Below are positions 1 through 5,034 of a stretch of 5,111 bases of DNA, piece by piece. The DNA lies in the NCBI GenBank assembly GCA_946405645.1, contig CAMJHW010000112.1, positions 1 through 5,111 of the forward strand, read 5' to 3'. The notes under the pieces are model-generated. The model was not told the DNA's origin. It worked only from the letters and a program-made list of their open reading frames with translations, and did not search any database. Position numbers and translations under genes: made by a program. The DNA comes from an uncultured Bacteroidales bacterium. Lineage in GTDB: Bacteria > Bacteroidota > Bacteroidia > Bacteroidales > UBA932. Numbering within the stretch: position 1 is the stretch's first letter; each line of letters starts with the position of its first letter.

Positions 1-644
1 TCCTCCGGGAGGTCGGATTCGACCTTGCCGACGATGTCGGCGCCTACGTCGGCGGCCTTGGTATAGATGCCGCCGCCCACGCGCGCGAATAGCGCCTGTG
101 TGGACGCACCCATGCCGAATGTCAGCATCGTCGTCGTGATGACGACAAGCTTCTGCGCCATCGAAGCGTCCTTGACGCAGGCATTAAGTATGATGAACCA
201 TATAGCTATGTCCAACAGGCCGAGGCCTACTACGGTAAGTCCCATGACAGCGCCAGAGCGGAATGCCACTTTCAGGCCTGAGTTCAACGAACGCCGAGCG
301 GCATTTGCCGTACGGCCGGAGGCGAACGTAGCGGTCTTCATGCCGATGAAACCGGCAAGTCCCGAGAAGAAACCTCCCGTCAAGAAAGCGAACGGTACCC
401 AGGGATTCTGCACGTGGAAGCCGTAGGCGAGTATGGCGAAGAATACCACCAGTATCGCAAAGACGATGATCACAACTTTGTACTGCTGTTTGAGATAGGC
501 CATCGCTCCCTCTCTTACGAACTGCGCGATGCGGCGCATCGCAGGCGTTCCTTCATCCTCCTTCATCATCTGCCTGTAAAAGGCATATGCAAAGGCAAGG
601 GCTATCACAGATGCCGCCGGAACGGCATAAAACAAGCTATCCAT
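1..644 (-). CDS. hppA: Membrane-bound ion-pumping inorganic pyrophosphatase, N-terminal part
   Basis: This gene encodes the first 214 residues of a membrane pyrophosphatase; it runs off the left edge, and family members are usually around 700 residues or more. The enzyme hydrolyses pyrophosphate and pumps H+ or Na+ across the inner membrane. The frame, read by hand, begins MDSLFYAVPA with a first hydrophobic span at about residues 5-23, then the family-like segment VREGAMAYLKQQYK (43-56). Further hydrophobic spans lie at about 57-75, 83-102, 131-153 and 167-188. The diagnostic catalytic-loop motif is at 190-209 and includes YTKAADVGADIVGKVE, whose Lys, Asp and Glu residues bind Mg-pyrophosphate in this family. 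The ATG at 644 was chosen because it directly precedes a hydrophobic first helix and lies about 36 nt below a good -7 box. The residues that separate K+-dependent from independent enzymes, and H+ from Na+ pumps, are outside the window. Confidence 0.95.
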   Translation of the reverse strand, partial: MDSLFYAVPAASVIALAFAYAFYRQMMKEDEGTPAMRRIAQFVREGAMAYLKQQYKVVIIVFAILVVFFAILAYGFHVQNPWVPFAFLTGGFFSGLAGFIGMKTATFASGRTANAARRSLNSGLKVAFRSGAVMGLTVVGLGLLDIAIWFIILNACVKDASMAQKLVVITTTMLTFGMGASTQALFARVGGGIYTKAADVGADIVGKVESDLPE

Positions 645-683
645 ACTATGAGATTTTGAGTCCGTTAGTCGTTTAAAACGTTA

Positions 684-712
684 CAAATATAACAATTCTC
701 AAATAAAACAAG
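684..712 (-). promoter_or_regulatory. Bacteroidota-type promoter of hppA
   Basis: On the minus strand TATATTTG (684-691) matches the Bacteroidota -7 consensus TAnnTTTG exactly. A TTG (709-711, within CTTG 709-712) lies 17 nt upstream, slightly closer than the usual 19-21 nt for the -33 element. The predicted start near 680 gives a leader of about 36 nt before the hppA ATG. The surrounding gap (645-783) is markedly AT-rich and holds only this promoter and the oppositely directed tRNA promoter. Confidence 0.7.
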
Positions 713-742
713 CCACTTTCCGGCAGTTTCGGGATAAATTCT

Positions 743-750
743 TATATTTG
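743..750 (+). promoter_or_regulatory. -7 promoter box of the tRNA-Arg gene
   Basis: TATATTTG matches the Bacteroidota -7 consensus TAnnTTTG. It would start transcription near 754-757 and give a leader of about 28 nt before the tRNA. The -33 element is weak: the nearest candidate is TTTC at 717-720, 22 nt upstream. It diverges from the hppA promoter on the other strand. Confidence 0.6.
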
Positions 751-783
751 CAATCCATTCAGCGACATGCTGGAATGACGGAC

Positions 784-857
784 GGTTCCGTAGCTCAGTT
801 GGATAGAGCAACAGCCTTCTAAGCTGTGGGTCTTGGGTTCGAATCCCAACGGAATCA
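784..857 (+). tRNA. tRNA-Arg, anticodon UCU
   Basis: A complete cloverleaf can be folded by hand. The acceptor stem GGTTCCG (784-790) pairs with CGGAATC (850-856), including one G-U pair. The D stem is GCTC (793-796) with GAGC (806-809) and a GG-containing loop. The anticodon stem ACAGC/GCTGT (811-815/823-827) closes the seven-base loop CTTCTAA with anticodon TCT at 818-820, which reads AGA and probably AGG. The T stem TTGGG/CCCAA (833-837/845-849) closes loop TTCGAAT. Position 857 (A) is the discriminator base. The terminal CCA is not encoded, as is common in this phylum, and must be added after transcription. The final three bases overlap the stop codon of the convergent popT gene. Confidence 0.97.
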
Positions 858-1817
858 CGAAAGTTTTTTCTCCTTCCCGCCCAGGACCTGTATCAGGACG
901 ATCACAATGATACCGATGGCGCACCAGAGGATGGCGCCGGGAACCTGACGGTCAAGTGTCTCACCGAATCCAGTAAGAATATTGTAGGCTTCCGCGCTGC
1001 TGCCGGACTCCAGAAGTTCTGCGGGCAGCATGTCCGTGCGCAGCATCTGGGCGTAGGCGCACGAGTCGAGGTCGTTCCACGGCCAGACCTTGATGAGCGA
1101 GCCGAGGACGAAGCCTAGAAGCACGAGCATCGTCTGGCGCTCCCAGCGCGCAAGCAGCCAGTTGAGGAATTTCGCGAAAGCGAGGATGCCCACGGCGCAG
1201 CCGAAAGCGAATACCAGTAGCACCGGGATGTCCATGTTGCTGACGGCGCTCATGATATAGTCGTATTTCCCTAGTATCACCAGTATGAAACTACCGGAGA
1301 TTCCCGGGAGTATCATGGTACAGACGGCGATTGCTCCGCAGATGAAGATGAACCACATCGAGTCGGGAGTGGTGGTGGGGGAAAGTGTGCAAACCGCTAG
1401 CCCGAGCAGGATGCCGCCGATAGCGAAAAGCACGTCCCGCATCTTCCATCCTTTTATGTCCTTGAACATATAGAAAGCCGAAGCAAGGATGAGCCCGAAG
1501 AAGAAGGCCCAGACGAGGATCGGGTGATATTTCAGCTCGTGCTCGATGAGCTTCGCCAGCGTGAAGATGCTCAGGACAACGCCGATGGCCAGCCAGAGGA
1601 GGAATCTCCCGTGCACTCCCTGCCAGAAATCCTTGAACCGGCCCTTGAGCAGGGCCTTCCAGGGTTCCGGACTAAGGACGGCATTGAGCGCCCCTACGAG
1701 CTCTTCATAAATACCGGAGATCAAAGCTATGGTGCCGCCCGAAACTCCGGGTACGACATTGGCGGCGCCCATGAAAAAGCCTTTGACGGCTATGATGATG
1801 TCCTTGATGAAGCCCAT
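855..1817 (-). CDS. popT: DUF368 polyprenyl-phosphate translocase (PopT-like)
   Basis: This is a 320-residue polytopic inner-membrane protein of the DUF368 family. Family members have been reported as undecaprenyl-phosphate translocases that return the lipid carrier of peptidoglycan and surface-glycan synthesis across the membrane for reuse. Visible hallmarks are the N-terminal GAANVVPGVSGGT (17-29) and a second, related motif MILPGISGSFILVILGKYDY (168-187). The paired PGVSGG and PGISGS segments suggest two pseudo-symmetric halves. Hydrophobic spans lie at about 72-92, 98-117, 128-145, 153-170, 198-218, 228-244 and 293-312. The tail KEKKLS is basic. The length is typical of the family. The ATG at 1817 starts 3 nt after the stop of the upstream gene, so translation is probably coupled. 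The TGA stop (857-855) is made from the last three bases of the tRNA gene. Confidence 0.9.
   Translation of the reverse strand: MGFIKDIIIAVKGFFMGAANVVPGVSGGTIALISGIYEELVGALNAVLSPEPWKALLKGRFKDFWQGVHGRFLLWLAIGVVLSIFTLAKLIEHELKYHPILVWAFFFGLILASAFYMFKDIKGWKMRDVLFAIGGILLGLAVCTLSPTTTPDSMWFIFICGAIAVCTMILPGISGSFILVILGKYDYIMSAVSNMDIPVLLVFAFGCAVGILAFAKFLNWLLARWERQTMLVLLGFVLGSLIKVWPWNDLDSCAYAQMLRTDMLPAELLESGSSAEAYNILTGFGETLDRQVPGAILWCAIGIIVIVLIQVLGGKEKKLS
858..870 (+). terminator. Possible U-tract terminator of tRNA-Arg inside popT
   Basis: Immediately after the tRNA comes CGAAAG and then six T residues (864-869). No separate hairpin precedes the T run, so termination would have to rely on the folded tRNA acceptor and T arms followed by the U-tract. 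The same bases encode the Lys-Lys near the C-terminus of popT on the other strand. This call is inferential. Confidence 0.35.
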
Positions 1818-1820
1818 TGC

Positions 1821-2357
1821 CTATTTGACTTTGGCTAGAAGTTCCTTGACGGACTTGAATATCTCATCCTCAGGCGTTGAAGTGCCGTCGGGAGCGGCCT
1901 GGTCCGTGATGACAAGGTCGAAGATGTTGCCCGGAAGCTGTTTGCGGCCGATCTTGAACTTCGCTTCGCAGCAGGTGGCCATATATTGGATGGGGTAGTC
2001 GTCCTTGTTGATCAGGGAGATGAACAGGTCGGGCTTGGCCGTAAGCATCAAGTCGAGTTTCTCCCTTGCGGGCTTGCCGTAGAAGTTCAGGTCCTTCTTC
2101 AGAACGGTATTGGTGATGCTGGTGATGAGGCGCTCGTCACCGCCTATCTTCCTGAAGTCGAAATAGAATATCTCTCCCTTGATGCCGTTCTCGCGATAGA
2201 AGGCCATGATGTCCTTCTTGCATGCGTCGAACGAGGTGTCCTCCACGTCGATGAAGGTCACCGCCGTGTGGATGTCCTTAAGGGGGGTTATGTTCGTGCG
2301 GACCTGGCTGCCGTGTTTCTTCAGCGCTCGGTTCCTGAGGAAGTCGGTGATGAACAT
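1821..2357 (-). CDS. Conserved Bacteroidota protein, probably DUF6913 family
   Basis: This is a 178-residue protein with no signal peptide and no convincing membrane span, so it is probably cytoplasmic. It has a basic N-terminus (RNRALKKHG, 8-16), an alternating beta/alpha pattern with strands such as TAVTFIDVED (31-40) and GEIFYFDFRK (61-70), then NFYGKP (91-96), PDLFISL (109-115) and the C-terminal segment EAKFKIGRK (131-139). From memory this matches a Bacteroidota-restricted family annotated as DUF6913; the family number was not verified and the function is unknown. It sits between the kinase and popT genes with 3-nt gaps on both sides, so the three proteins are almost certainly made together. 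CATCC at 127-130 holds two adjacent cysteines, but no complete metal-binding motif is visible. It shows no catalytic signature that I recognise. Confidence 0.85.
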   Translation of the reverse strand: MFITDFLRNRALKKHGSQVRTNITPLKDIHTAVTFIDVEDTSFDACKKDIMAFYRENGIKGEIFYFDFRKIGGDERLITSITNTVLKKDLNFYGKPAREKLDLMLTAKPDLFISLINKDDYPIQYMATCCEAKFKIGRKQLPGNIFDLVITDQAAPDGTSTPEDEIFKSVKELLAKVK

Positions 2358-2360
2358 GGT

Positions 2361-3374
2361 TTACATCGTCTCGGTTTGGCCGCCGTTGGCGGCGATGAGT
2401 TCGCGTATCTCTTTTTTTGCGTCCCTCCATCGCGGGATGTCGATCTTTGTCCCGATGACCTCGACGACCTTGGCGGCGATGATGGAACCGACCTCGCCGC
2501 AGACGTCGAGGGGCATGCCCAGGGCGTGCGCATAGAGGAATCCGGCGGCATAGGTGTCACCGGCTCCCGTGGCATCCACCGGATCGGCAGGCCAAGGGTG
2601 GATGAAATGCTCTTCGTCTCCGGAGCGTACCCACGATCCGGCTTTGCCTACTTTCACTACGGCGATGCGGCAATGCTTGGCGATCTCGAGCAGCGCTTCG
2701 TGCGGGTCGTCGATCTTGGTAAAGGCCTTTGACTCCGTTTCATTGGCGAACACGATGTCCACATATCTGTCCACGATATCGTGGAGGAAAGCCTCGTTGG
2801 ACTCCACGACGTTGTATGAGGCCATGTCCAAGGAGATGATGCATCCCGCTTCACGGGCCATCTCCACCGCTCTGCGGATAAGAGCCTGGTTCTGGACGAG
2901 ATATCCTTCGATATGGAAATAATCGTGTCCCTCGAAATACTCGGGTTTGAGGTCCTCCGGCACGAAATCCAGGGCTGCGCCAAGATAGACAGCGAACGTG
3001 CGTTCGGCGTTGCCTCCGCTCACGAAAACCATGGAACGTCCGGAAGGCTTTGGGCTCTTGAGGAGCATGGACTTGACTCCGTACTGCTGCTGGTCGCTCT
3101 TGAACAGGAGTCCGAGCTCGTCGTCGCCGATCTTGCCGATGAAGCTGGAAGGCATGCCGAAGACTGCAGTGCAGGCTATGGTATTGGCGGCTGAGCCTCC
3201 GGCTACGTAGTGGACATCCAGAGTCTTGAGGGCATTCCAAATCTTGTCCCCGGTCTCCTGGTCCACATGCTGCATGCTCCCCATCGGGAGATGGAAGGTC
3301 TTGAGAAACGTGTCGTCGGGCAGCACGGCCAGGATGTCCGTCAGTGCGTTGCCGATGCCGAGGATGGATTTCAT
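2361..3374 (-). CDS. PfkB-family kinase, adenosine kinase-like
   Basis: This 337-residue cytoplasmic protein belongs to the ribokinase/PfkB superfamily, which transfers the ATP gamma-phosphate to a sugar or nucleoside hydroxyl. The N-terminus ILGIGNALTDIL (4-15) is the usual first strand with a substrate-contacting Asp. The first family signature begins with GGSAANTI (59-66) and continues to IGKIGDDELG (79-88). The NxxE motif is NETE (211-214). The second signature DATGAGDTYAAGF (267-279) carries the anion-hole GAG and the catalytic base Asp273. The length fits the family. Proteins with this layout in Bacteroidales are generally annotated as adenosine kinase, but the substrate cannot be fixed from sequence and another nucleoside or sugar is possible. 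It is the first gene of the operon, transcribed from the divergent promoter region; its ATG at 3374 lies about 25 nt below the predicted start point. Confidence 0.9.
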   Translation of the reverse strand: MKSILGIGNALTDILAVLPDDTFLKTFHLPMGSMQHVDQETGDKIWNALKTLDVHYVAGGSAANTIACTAVFGMPSSFIGKIGDDELGLLFKSDQQQYGVKSMLLKSPKPSGRSMVFVSGGNAERTFAVYLGAALDFVPEDLKPEYFEGHDYFHIEGYLVQNQALIRRAVEMAREAGCIISLDMASYNVVESNEAFLHDIVDRYVDIVFANETESKAFTKIDDPHEALLEIAKHCRIAVVKVGKAGSWVRSGDEEHFIHPWPADPVDATGAGDTYAAGFLYAHALGMPLDVCGEVGSIIAAKVVEVIGTKIDIPRWRDAKKEIRELIAANGGQTETM

Positions 3375-3387
3375 ACCGTTCAGATTT

Positions 3388-3412
3388 TAGCTTTGCTTAT
3401 CACGCAAAGTTA
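3388..3412. repeat. 9-bp inverted repeat in the divergent promoter region
   Basis: TAGCTTTGC (3388-3396) and GCAAAGTTA (3404-3412) form an inverted repeat with one G-T wobble and a 7-nt centre, TTATCAC. Each arm contains a perfect TAnnTTTG promoter box facing the centre. It could be an operator for a dimeric regulator, two face-to-face promoters, or the base of a leader hairpin in either transcript. Confidence 0.55.
3405..3412 (-). promoter_or_regulatory. -7 promoter box of the kinase-DUF6913-popT operon
   Basis: On the minus strand TAACTTTG matches the consensus TAnnTTTG exactly. It predicts a start near 3400 and a leader of about 25 nt before the kinase ATG at 3374. No clear TTG -33 element lies 19-21 nt upstream. 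It forms the right arm of an inverted repeat, so a repressor bound there could block it. Confidence 0.6.
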
Positions 3413-3424
3413 GTCAAAATTATC

Positions 3425-3432
3425 TATATTTG
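3425..3432 (+). promoter_or_regulatory. -7 promoter box of the flippase-like gene, very close to its ATG
   Basis: TATATTTG matches the TAnnTTTG consensus and ends only 6 nt before the ATG at 3439. Transcription would start at about 3436-3439, giving an mRNA with almost no leader. A second perfect box, TAGCTTTG at 3388-3395, could give a longer leader of about 40 nt. Neither has a good -33 TTG at the usual spacing. Confidence 0.55.
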
Positions 3433-3438
3433 CGAGGT

Positions 3439-4467
3439 ATGAATGACAAGACCTTCAAAATATTGAGATCCGTTTTCTGGACCGTCCTGGCTGTGGTCCT
3501 GATGTGGTTCTCGTTCCGGGGGGTGGACTGGACGGAGTTCTGGAAGGTTATCCGCGCTTCGCGCTGGGGGTATGTCCTCCTCGCCATGGCTGCGGGTGCA
3601 CTGTCGTTCATCTTCAGGGCTATGCGCTGGCGTCTGCTGCTGCTGACGGAAGAGCCAGAGACAAAGAGCCTGGACTGTTATGACGGTTTCACCATCGGCC
3701 GCCTGTTCAATTTCGTGATCCCTTATTTCGGAGAGTTCGTCCGATGCAGCTATGTTCAGACCCGCCGTCTGACATTTGACAAGGCGCTTGGCACTGTCGC
3801 GCTCGAGCGCGCCTGGGACATACTGGTACTATTGCTGCTGATAGTGACACTTTTGGCCATCCGTGGTGAGCAGTTCGGAAACTTCTTCATCGAGAAGATG
3901 CTGGAACCTGCAGCCACACAGCTGGGAGTCAACATCTGGTGGTTGCTGGCGGCGCTGATAGCCCTGACAGCCGCAGTGGTATGGGCCGTCTTCGCTTTGC
4001 GCCGGCGCAGATCCCGTGCGGACAAGTCAGTACCGTCGTCCACCCAGAAAGGCTCCTTCATCGACCGTCTCGCCGCTTTCTTTCACGGACTCGGTCAGGG
4101 CTTTACCTCCGTCTTCAAGATGAAGGGAAAGGGTTGGTTCATCCTCCTGACGGCTTTATTATGGTTTATGTTCCTGCTGATGAGCTGGTTCATCATCAAG
4201 GCCCTTCCTGTAGATACCGGTCTTGGCATCGTCGATGCGCTCTTCATCATGCTGGTCGGCAGCGTCGCTGGCATCGTCCCTGTGCCCGGCGGATTCGGAG
4301 CTTTCCATTATATCGTCGCTCTGGCTCTCCAGACCATTTACGGCATCCCCTTCGAGACGGGCATCATCTTCGCCACTCTTTCACACGAATCCCAGGCCGT
4401 CACCACCATCCTCTGCGGCCTCGTCTCCTACGCCCACCAGATTTTCCTCCGTCACCACCGCCGCTAA
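3439..4467 (+). CDS. Flippase-like integral membrane protein (MprF N-terminal/UPF0104 superfamily)
   Basis: This 342-residue inner-membrane protein belongs to the lysylphosphatidylglycerol synthase transmembrane-region superfamily (UPF0104, TIGR00374-like), whose best-known relative is the lipid-flipping half of MprF. It lacks the MprF aminoacyl-transferase domain, so it is a stand-alone membrane unit with an unknown lipid or glycolipid substrate. Hydrophobic spans lie at about 11-27, 44-61, 87-100, 125-142, 165-187, 231-254, 263-281, 286-301 and 308-336. Visible motifs are NFVIPYFGEFVR (91-102), the family-like ALERAWD (121-127) and the conserved VPVPGGFGAFH (280-290). A positively charged loop at 188-209 (RRRRSR) is probably cytoplasmic. 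The ATG at 3439 was preferred to the upstream TTG at 3430, because that TTG lies within the promoter box. The gene diverges from the kinase operon across 64 bp. Confidence 0.9.
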   Translation: MNDKTFKILRSVFWTVLAVVLMWFSFRGVDWTEFWKVIRASRWGYVLLAMAAGALSFIFRAMRWRLLLLTEEPETKSLDCYDGFTIGRLFNFVIPYFGEFVRCSYVQTRRLTFDKALGTVALERAWDILVLLLLIVTLLAIRGEQFGNFFIEKMLEPAATQLGVNIWWLLAALIALTAAVVWAVFALRRRRSRADKSVPSSTQKGSFIDRLAAFFHGLGQGFTSVFKMKGKGWFILLTALLWFMFLLMSWFIIKALPVDTGLGIVDALFIMLVGSVAGIVPVPGGFGAFHYIVALALQTIYGIPFETGIIFATLSHESQAVTTILCGLVSYAHQIFLRHHRR

Positions 4468-4500
4468 CCCCTCACCTCCGTTAACCTCTCACCGCCGTAA
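4452..4500 (+). repeat. Three short TCACCnCCG-TAA imperfect repeats across the flippase stop codon
   Basis: TCACCACCGCCGCTAA (4452-4467), TCACCTCCGTTAA (4472-4484) and TCACCGCCGTAA (4489-4500) repeat at about 17-20 nt. The first copy encodes the last residues and stop codon of the flippase-like protein. Each copy contains a TAA. Confidence 0.5.
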
Positions 4501-4660
4501 TCCTCTTCCACCTCGGCAGGCCTCTCTAACCTTCGTCAATCCCTTAGCTCCGTTGGCTTCTCTCATCTCCGATTGCCTTCCTCATTGCCGGCCCCTTCTT
4601 TTTGCGTTACCTTCCTTGTCCTTACGCATTTCTCCGAAGTATCCCGTATTCTCCCTATAG
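4468..4660. other. Pyrimidine-rich intergenic tract, no gene
   Basis: The plus strand is strongly C- and T-rich with very few runs of purines. It is built of loose units such as CCTCTCTAACC, CTTCTCTCATCTCC and CCTTCCTCATTGCC. It is the probable 3' untranslated region of the flippase-like mRNA. An open frame running from 4223 through here yields only a serine- and proline-rich peptide with no domain, so it is not called as a gene. Confidence 0.6.
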
Positions 4661-4690
4661 AAAAAGAACAAAAAGACCGGTTTTGTTCTT
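4661..4690 (-). terminator. Hairpin terminator 1, best oriented for the minus-strand nuclease gene
   Basis: AAGAACAAAA (4664-4673) pairs perfectly with TTTTGTTCTT (4681-4690) around the loop AGACCGG. On the minus strand the stem runs directly into five U residues (4665-4661), the usual intrinsic-terminator layout. On the plus strand it is followed by ATTTCT, a weaker tail. It would stop transcripts from the exonuclease gene arriving from the right. Confidence 0.65.
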
Positions 4691-4747
4691 ATTTCTGCCT
4701 CCAACGGCTGTTTTAAGCACAAAACGACTGGTTTTGTGCTTTTTTCT
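4664..4747. repeat. Direct repeat of the terminator hairpins (two 33-bp copies)
   Basis: The copies at 4664-4696 and 4715-4747 align without gaps and agree at 28 of 33 positions, with starts 51 bp apart. One pair of differences is compensatory: A-T at 4667/4687 in the first stem is C-G at 4718/4738 in the second. This indicates that one hairpin arose by duplication of the other and that the stem has been conserved. Confidence 0.75.
4715..4746 (+). terminator. Hairpin terminator 2, best oriented for the flippase-like gene
   Basis: AAGCACAAAAC (4715-4725) pairs perfectly over 11 bp with GTTTTGTGCTT (4731-4741) around the loop GACTG, followed by an unbroken U-tract (4740-4745). This is a standard intrinsic terminator for the flippase-like transcript, giving it a 3' untranslated region of about 280 nt. 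On the minus strand the tail is TTAAAAC, which is weak. Confidence 0.8.
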
Positions 4748-4783
4748 CCATTATTGTACGCAGTTGTCTCTTTCCTGACCTAT

Positions 4784-4810
4784 TATCCTTCTACCTCTGA
4801 CCGAAGGATA
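4784..4810. other. 8-bp hairpin in the intergenic region
   Basis: TATCCTTC (4784-4791) pairs perfectly with GAAGGATA (4803-4810) around an 11-nt loop. No U-tract follows on either strand, so it is not an obvious terminator. It lies in the expected 3' untranslated region of the exonuclease mRNA. Confidence 0.45.
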
Positions 4811-4862
4811 CTAGGGAGCCATTATAGAAGGCAATGGATGGTAGAGGGAGCAAGAACGAACT

Positions 4863-4881
4863 CGGCCCCAACCTCGGGCCG
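4863..4881. other. GC-rich 6-bp hairpin
   Basis: CGGCCC (4863-4868) pairs with GGGCCG (4876-4881) around a 7-nt loop CAACCTC. It lies at the left border of the structured element 4879-4994 and shares bases with its outermost pairing arm. Confidence 0.45.
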
Positions 4882-4994
4882 TGATTTGCAAGTGCTTGGT
4901 CCTAAGGATGTTAGGCGAAACATGCTCCGTCAAAAACGGCGGGGAGGATATACGTAAGTCACTGAAAATAAGTTAATTATGAATCACGGAGCAT
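4879..4994. other. Intergenic element with competing inverted repeats
   Basis: CCGTGATT (4879-4886) is complementary to AATCACGG (4982-4989), and ATGCTCCGT (4922-4930) is complementary to ACGGAGCAT (4986-4994). The two right arms share ACGG, so the long-range pairings exclude each other; a local hairpin CCGT/ACGG (4927-4930/4936-4939) is a third choice. Two spaced copies of AAGTnnnTGnnnnTAAGnnnnTTA (4890-4913 and 4956-4979) lie inside. From memory the layout resembles dispersed non-coding repeats in Bacteroidales genomes; this has not been verified. No gene is supported here. Confidence 0.45.
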
Positions 4995-5015
4995 CGACGC
5001 AGCGAGCATCAAGGC

Positions 5016-5034
5016 AGGGAGATGCCTCCTCCCT
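5016..5034. other. 6-bp hairpin just after the exonuclease stop codon
   Basis: AGGGAG (5016-5021) pairs with CTCCCT (5029-5034) around a 7-nt loop, directly abutting the exonuclease stop codon. No U-tract follows on the minus strand, so it may protect the mRNA end or do nothing rather than terminate. An alternative pairing AGGCA/TGCCT (5012-5016/5023-5027) competes with it. Confidence 0.4.

Noticed and set aside
670..680. Palindrome CGTTTAAAACG in the hppA leader
   Set aside because: It is a perfect 5-bp-arm palindrome, but short and AT-rich and in an AT-rich leader, so it is easily explained by chance.
742..924. 60-codon minus-strand open frame across the tRNA
   Set aside because: It is the antisense of the tRNA plus a shifted frame of popT.
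1986..2732. 248-codon plus-strand open frame antisense to the kinase and DUF6913 genes
   Set aside because: It lies opposite two well-supported genes, has an unusual Asp/Gly/Val-rich composition and no recognisable motif; it reflects codon bias of the other strand.
3939..4484. 181-codon plus-strand open frame overlapping the flippase-like gene
   Set aside because: It is a shifted frame of a gene with clear membrane spans and family motifs, and its peptide is Arg/His/Pro-rich with no domain.
4223..4660. 145-codon open frame extending past the flippase-like stop
   Set aside because: Half is a shifted frame of the flippase-like gene and the rest is serine/proline-rich translation of a pyrimidine tract. 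No frameshift explanation is needed because the flippase-like protein ends at a normal family length.
4664..4747. Possible CRISPR-like array from the two 33-bp repeats
   Set aside because: There are only two copies, 18 nt apart, each a terminator-like hairpin with a U-tract, and no cas gene is nearby.
4736..4957. 73-codon plus-strand open frame in the intergenic region
   Set aside because: It starts inside the terminator hairpin, has no promoter box, and its basic C-terminal part coincides with the structured repeat-like element.
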